DNA of 64,000 nt, taken from positions 62,843 to 126,842 of the forward strand of contig NZ_JACBJI010000005.1 of assembly GCF_013401995.1 (NCBI RefSeq). Direction: 5' to 3'. The DNA is from Flavobacterium agri (GTDB taxonomy: Bacteria > Bacteroidota > Bacteroidia > Flavobacteriales > Flavobacteriaceae). This document shows positions 60,451-64,000 of the stretch, piece by piece. The translations under genes were made by a program, and so were the position numbers. The notes under the pieces were generated by a model. That model was given only the letters and a program-made list of their open reading frames with translations. It was not told the DNA's origin and did not search any database. Each line of letters opens with the position of its first letter. The first letter of the stretch is position 1.

Positions 60451-61752
60451 TTACTTATTGGCATAAGCTTCGACCGCGTCTTTCGATTTTATATGGATCA
60501 TGACGTCCCGGCCTATTTTTTCCTCTACAACCAATCCTTTTTTAATAAGGTCGTTTATGTCCCTCCTGGCCGTGAGCCTGACGACATCGTGCCTTAGTGA
60601 ATAATTGCCGATGTTGACTTTAGGGTTGTTCTTGTGATACAGATAACCTACAAGGTCGGCCTGCCTTTTGTTGAGTCCCTTATTCAGAAGTTTATAGGCT
60701 ATCAGATTGGCTTTATCTGACTCTTCTTTTTTCTTGTCCCGATATTTTATTAGGTTCTGAAATGCTATTCTTAAATTCCTAACGGAATAATTTATGAAGT
60801 ATGTTAAATCGAAACCGTCGTATTCGGCCATTAAGAACGCTTTGTCATATTGGATCCTCGAGTTCAATATAGCTCTGGATATGGATATGTTCTTAATTAA
60901 AGAGTAGTCTTTTTTCAATAGATACCAATAAAAAAGTGCTCTGGCGGTTCTTCCGTTCCCGTCCATGAACGGGTGTATGAAGCCAAACATGAAATGAATG
61001 ATCGACGCCTTTACTATTGGGTGTATGAACTGTTTTTCCGAATTGGCAAAATCACACAAATCCTGCATAAAGCCTTCAAGTTTGTCAGCGGCGGGTGGTG
61101 TATGGGCTATTTCACCATCTACATGGTCCGTAACAAATATCTGGCTTGTCCTGAATCCTCCTGAACAGTATTCGGCGGAAGTCTTGGCGGTCATTATTTT
61201 ATGTATTTCTACTATGAACTCAAAATCAAGTTGACGCCCAGTTTCTCCGGTGATGAATTGGATGCTTCTTAGGTTGTTGAATATCATTTGTTCTGATTCG
61301 TTCCGAGGACTTCTTTCCGACTTCAGCATTTCAAAAGCGACTTTTGTCGTGGTTGCGGCCCCTTCCACCTGTGAACTGGCGATGGCCTCCTCTAAAATGG
61401 AACCCCTCAAGTATTCGTGTTTATCCGATGCTGTTATGGGGTCTTGGTATAACCCGCCGATCAGCTTCAAATCGAATTCATGGAGGTCTTTTTGGATATT
61501 AGCGGTGATGTAATAGTGAAATTGTGTGTTGGAAAAGTCCAATGTCTTGTAATTTACCATTCTGTGAAATTTGACAAGACTCCATGATTTTACTAGATCT
61601 TCCGGAAAAGGCAGTCCCTTTTTGTATTTTAATGAGTCCCAATAGTCGTACCTTTCATCAGATTTTTCTAGGAACTTCTCATGTTTCTTATCGAAGAAAT
61701 CCGAAACTATTCCTTCGTAAACCGTATATTCTGGAGGTCTTTCTAATTTCAT
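60451..61752 (-). CDS. Fic-domain protein (AMP-transferase type) with C-terminal winged helix
   Basis: 433 residues. Fic motif HPFMDGNGRTAR (His260) and N-terminal inhibitory helix motif SSQVEG (Ser126-Glu130-Gly131), the class II arrangement in which the inhibitory helix precedes the Fic core. A winged-helix-like C-terminus (NKRQADLVGYLYHKNNPKVN...RRDINDLIKKGLVVEEK) suggests DNA binding and self-regulation. Fic enzymes transfer AMP or related groups to protein hydroxyls. No separate antitoxin gene lies beside it. A 10-bp perfect palindrome pair sits right upstream (61762-61795). Confidence 0.9.
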   Translation of the reverse strand: MKLERPPEYTVYEGIVSDFFDKKHEKFLEKSDERYDYWDSLKYKKGLPFPEDLVKSWSLVKFHRMVNYKTLDFSNTQFHYYITANIQKDLHEFDLKLIGGLYQDPITASDKHEYLRGSILEEAIASSQVEGAATTTKVAFEMLKSERSPRNESEQMIFNNLRSIQFITGETGRQLDFEFIVEIHKIMTAKTSAEYCSGGFRTSQIFVTDHVDGEIAHTPPAADKLEGFMQDLCDFANSEKQFIHPIVKASIIHFMFGFIHPFMDGNGRTARALFYWYLLKKDYSLIKNISISRAILNSRIQYDKAFLMAEYDGFDLTYFINYSVRNLRIAFQNLIKYRDKKKEESDKANLIAYKLLNKGLNKRQADLVGYLYHKNNPKVNIGNYSLRHDVVRLTARRDINDLIKKGLVVEEKIGRDVMIHIKSKDAVEAYANK

Positions 61753-61761
61753 GGAATATAT

Positions 61762-61795
61762 AATATAGTAACTTTGACGTCTAAATTACTATATT
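61762..61795. promoter_or_regulatory. Palindromic candidate operator upstream of the Fic gene
   Basis: AATATAGTAA (61762-61771) and TTACTATATT (61786-61795) are exact complements separated by 14 bp. It lies 10 bp upstream of the Fic start codon. Confidence 0.6.
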
Positions 61796-62020
61796 TATGT
61801 ATCATATGCAAATGCACTTCACCATAAGTATTGATTTGGAATTTTTTCGATAGTATAAACTATCTCCAATAGTTGCAAGGTCGTGGCTGCGATGTGCGAC
61901 GTATTGGTTCTTTTCCGCGAGAAGGTTTCTATCTATGCCTGCTCCCTGTAATATCCGATGCTCAGCAACGCCCTCGTGGCCACCACACCAAAATGCCAAG
62001 GCCAAAACCCTCCAAGCGTA

Positions 62021-62312
62021 CCATTTTTGGCGCAGCGCGCAAGCCAAAAATCAATCAAAACTTCCGAACTCCGGCGCCATGAACGCGCAGGCGGGCACCT
62101 GACGCCCCGAAAATCCCGAAAAAGCGAAAAACTGTTTGAGCCCAAACAAAGTTTCCCTAACCATAGAGGTATCGGCGAGTTTTTTTCGCTTCGGGATTTT
62201 CGGGCTGTCAGGTCGCCGAGCGGTCGCGCATCGGCATTTTTGCTTCTTTTGTTGCCAGACAAAAGAAGGCCCCGCCGGCAGGCGAAGCAAAGAGCGAAAG
62301 CGCAGCTTTCGT
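62021..62312. repeat. Structured intergenic repeat, copy 3 (inverted)
   Basis: Same element as copies 1 and 2 but on -. Hairpin 3: 62024-62032/62044-62052; hairpin 2 outer ACCTGAC/GTCAGGT 62098-62104/62208-62214; inner stem about 62107-62132 with 62181-62205, the longest of the three; hairpin 1: 62244-62253/62260-62269. The CGCCTGCCGGCGGGGC box (reverse) is at about 62271-62286. It fills most of the 580-bp gap between the Fic gene and the HTH regulator; the part before 62021 shows only the Fic operator. Confidence 0.85.
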
Positions 62313-62332
62313 GACCGAAACGTTAGATGTTT

Positions 62333-63286
62333 CTAAAACATCAACTCCTCCGGATCATTAAGCCTCTTAATATAAAAATCAATCTTCCTCCCCGCTTTAT
62401 TAAAGAAAATCTTGCGATCGCGTGTCCCCGACAAATTCAAAGATTTCGAACTCTTGATCTGCCTCAAAAAATAATCAAAAGCCTTTTGGCAAGTGACTTC
62501 ATCTTCTGTGATAAAATACCCCAAAGCCGTATACGGAATGAACATCGTCTTGTTTTCAATAGAAGAAACGATTACGTTGTTGTTCAAAATGAGCAACTCA
62601 TTAAAGTACAGATGGAACTTTCCAGCGGTTTCGTCGCATTTGGCTTCGACTTTAGACAGTAATCCGCGCATGTCTTCATACAATAATTCTGCGTTGGTTT
62701 TGGAAAGAAGGCCCGATTCGAAAAAATAAAAAATCTGCTGAAGTGTGCTGTTTATCGTCGTGTCGTTCCAGATTTCATGCACGTCGGCACGGTCGTAAGC
62801 GGTTTTGATGCGTGAAATGTGCTGTTGCAGGTTTTCGGGCATCGAGAAACTTTCGAACGGTTTCTGTACGCCTGTGAGCAATTCCATCCACACGTACAAT
62901 TTGAATTTAGACAACAGCGTGCCGCCAATCATATAAAACAACGGAATGTCCTTGGCCGCGTAAAACAACGAGATGTTTTCCTGGTTTTCATAGCGGTGCA
63001 AATAATCAGCCGATTGCCTGAAATACTGCGTCATGTCTTCGGGAATCTCGATTTCTTTGGTTTTTTCGACAACAAGCGTATTCGAGCCCGTAAGTATCGC
63101 ATCTATCGAAATCTTGTAATGGCGGCACAAAACCACGGCTTCCTCAATCGAGAACTTGCTTTTGGATGAAACCCGCCTGTGTGCGGCATCATAGCTGATT
63201 CCCAAGGCTACGGCGACGGCCTCTATAAGCGATCCCGATTTTATCTTTTTCCGGATGACCGAAAGCAACACATCCTGCTGGCTCAT
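62333..63286 (-). CDS. HTH transcriptional regulator, BetR-like
   Basis: 317 residues from ATG 63286 (MSQQDVLLSVIRKKIKSG); the longer start at 63334 is upstream of the -7 box and rejected. The N-terminal HTH (SLIEAVAVALGISYDAAHRRVSSKSKFSIEEAVVLCRHY, about 18-57) is followed by a helical domain of about 240 residues with no known motif. This type is common in flavobacteria, but the target is unknown. Divergent from a lipoprotein gene (98 bp between), which it may control. TAGATTTG lies 15 bp upstream of its start. Confidence 0.78.
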   Translation of the reverse strand: MSQQDVLLSVIRKKIKSGSLIEAVAVALGISYDAAHRRVSSKSKFSIEEAVVLCRHYKISIDAILTGSNTLVVEKTKEIEIPEDMTQYFRQSADYLHRYENQENISLFYAAKDIPLFYMIGGTLLSKFKLYVWMELLTGVQKPFESFSMPENLQQHISRIKTAYDRADVHEIWNDTTINSTLQQIFYFFESGLLSKTNAELLYEDMRGLLSKVEAKCDETAGKFHLYFNELLILNNNVIVSSIENKTMFIPYTALGYFITEDEVTCQKAFDYFLRQIKSSKSLNLSGTRDRKIFFNKAGRKIDFYIKRLNDPEELMF

Positions 63287-63300
63287 ATTTGCGATTTTCA

Positions 63301-63308
63301 CAAATCTA
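63301..63308 (-). promoter_or_regulatory. -7 box TAGATTTG of the HTH regulator gene
   Basis: Full TAnnTTTG on -, with TTTG about 23 bp further upstream (63335-63332). It supports ATG 63286. Confidence 0.5.
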
Positions 63309-63384
63309 TATTTTTTTAAACACAAATCGCACAAATCAGGTTGCTTTTATCGCAATAGCTTTGGGTCAAACAAAAAATGAAATC

Positions 63385-63966
63385 ATGAAAAAAGGTATTG
63401 CAATTTTATCGATCCTGGCGTGCGCGTCCTGTTCGCATTATGTCGTGAACCAAGCGGGTTACACACGTCCGCCGAAGCATTACGACTTTCCGTATCGCCA
63501 TCGCGTAAAACCGCTTGCTGATTTGTCGTTGATCGATACCACGGCCATCTATTATCTGCACGACGCCAATTATTACAGGAATTCGGATGCGTACAAAGTA
63601 CCCGATCGCTACATGCGGTTTTATGCCGACGGGCGCGTAAAGGTGCAAGGCACGAAAGCCTTTCCGAGAATCGAGGACGTCAACGATCCCGAAAAAGGCG
63701 TTGTCGGATACTATTACCTAAAAGGCGATTTGTTGCGCATCCAACTCTATTCGGATATCAACGCGGGGTCGGACCAGCTCAAGTTCGGAAAAGTCGACCA
63801 AAACGGCGACGTCATCCTATTGCACGACAATCCGCGTACGACGTATTGCATCGGATTCGGTAAAAAAAGAACAGATTACCTGATCGAGAAAGGCTCGTAT
63901 TTCAATCCGTTGGTCTTCAAAAAGATCAAGCTCGAAGGGATGACGTATCAAAAAGGCAATTGGTAA
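63385..63966 (+). CDS. Lipoprotein of unknown function
   Basis: 193 residues from ATG 63385 with lipobox ASCSH (Cys about 16): MKKGIAILSILACASCSHYVVNQAG. The mature part has DTTAIYYLHDANYYRNSDAYKVPDRYMRFYADGRVKVQ and LKGDLLRIQLYSDINAG, a beta-rich single domain without known motif. The in-frame start at 63289 is rejected, since it would bury the signal peptide. Divergent from the HTH regulator. Confidence 0.78.
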   Translation: MKKGIAILSILACASCSHYVVNQAGYTRPPKHYDFPYRHRVKPLADLSLIDTTAIYYLHDANYYRNSDAYKVPDRYMRFYADGRVKVQGTKAFPRIEDVNDPEKGVVGYYYLKGDLLRIQLYSDINAGSDQLKFGKVDQNGDVILLHDNPRTTYCIGFGKKRTDYLIEKGSYFNPLVFKKIKLEGMTYQKGNW

Positions 63967-63967
63967 A

Positions 63968-64000
63968 ATGACAGACATGAAAAAAGTACCGTATGTTCTT
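63968..64000 (+). CDS. Start of a further gene, partial
   Basis: Eleven codons to the window edge (ATG 63968 or ATG 63977: MTDMKKVPYVL). It starts 1 bp after the lipoprotein stop, so the two may form an operon. Nothing can be said of the product. Confidence 0.35.
   Translation, partial: MTDMKKVPYVL

Noticed and set aside
61873..62336. Several short open frames on both strands at 61.8-62.3 kb and 53.8-54.4 kb
   Set aside because: They are translations of the structured repeat; related frames appear in copies 2 and 3 only because the DNA is repeated, and copy 1 does not keep them.

Overview
The window comes from the chromosome of a member of the Bacteroidota, almost certainly a Flavobacteriaceae (Flavobacterium or a close relative). 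The evidence is the gliding genes gldB and gldC, a 287-residue primary sigma factor without region 1.1, a DUF5916 outer-membrane-type protein, several secreted or lipoprotein genes of families typical of the phylum, an almost complete lack of Shine-Dalgarno sequences, and repeated TAnnTTTG -7 promoter boxes, in three cases with a TTTG or TTG -33 box 19-21 bp upstream. Core genes are moderately GC-rich. One stretch, about 54.6-59.7 kb, is clearly AT-richer.

Layout. 0-5.4 kb: truncated DUF5916 gene, two different L,D-transpeptidases whose genes converge and overlap, and a GNAT acetyltransferase. 5.5-13.8 kb: tRNA-Gly(TCC), pepE, a tandem triplet of secreted paralogues with a DUF6702-like gene and an M1 aminopeptidase, tatA, a PAP2 phosphatase, an O-methyltransferase and a secreted protein. 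14-19.6 kb: rlmN, a lipoprotein gene broken by one in-frame amber codon, a polyprenyl diphosphate synthase, and a sigma factor / membrane-anchored regulator / outer-membrane barrel operon. 19.7-26.9 kb: dnaG (zinc ligands missing), a LuxR-type response regulator, nadE divergent from gldB-gldC, a lipoprotein, engB and an alpha/beta hydrolase.

27.2-43.8 kb: the division and cell-wall (dcw) cluster, all on + and tightly packed: mraZ, rsmH, ftsL-like, ftsI (PASTA), murE, mraY, murD, ftsW, murG, murC, ftsQ, ftsA, ftsZ, then yqeY. murF, murB and ddl are absent. A three-repeat MraZ-type operator precedes mraZ, and two near-identical ~80-bp repeats sit directly on the stop codons of ftsW and murG. 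tRNA-Arg(CCG) follows, with a tandem repeat behind it.

44-54 kb: Crp/Fnr regulator with an epimerase-type dehydrogenase, a second NAD(P)-binding protein, an MtfA-like zinc peptidase, rpe, an array of terminator hairpins, rpoD, and a pair of DUF3857/transglutaminase-like exported proteins, one with the catalytic triad and one without it.

54.3-62.3 kb: an accessory, probable anti-phage island on the - strand: a RloC/PrrC-like ATPase with zinc hook and anticodon-nuclease-like residues, an ATPase-TOPRIM (OLD/PARIS-like) protein, a two-helix membrane protein flanked by inverted repeats, an XRE regulator and a Fic protein. The island lies between inverted copies of a ~280-bp structured intergenic repeat; a third copy lies at 48.1 kb. 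The three hairpins of that repeat differ in sequence between copies but keep their pairing. This repeat family and the cassette-like organisation of the island are the least explained items here. 62.3-64 kb: a HTH regulator divergent from a lipoprotein gene, and the first codons of a further gene.
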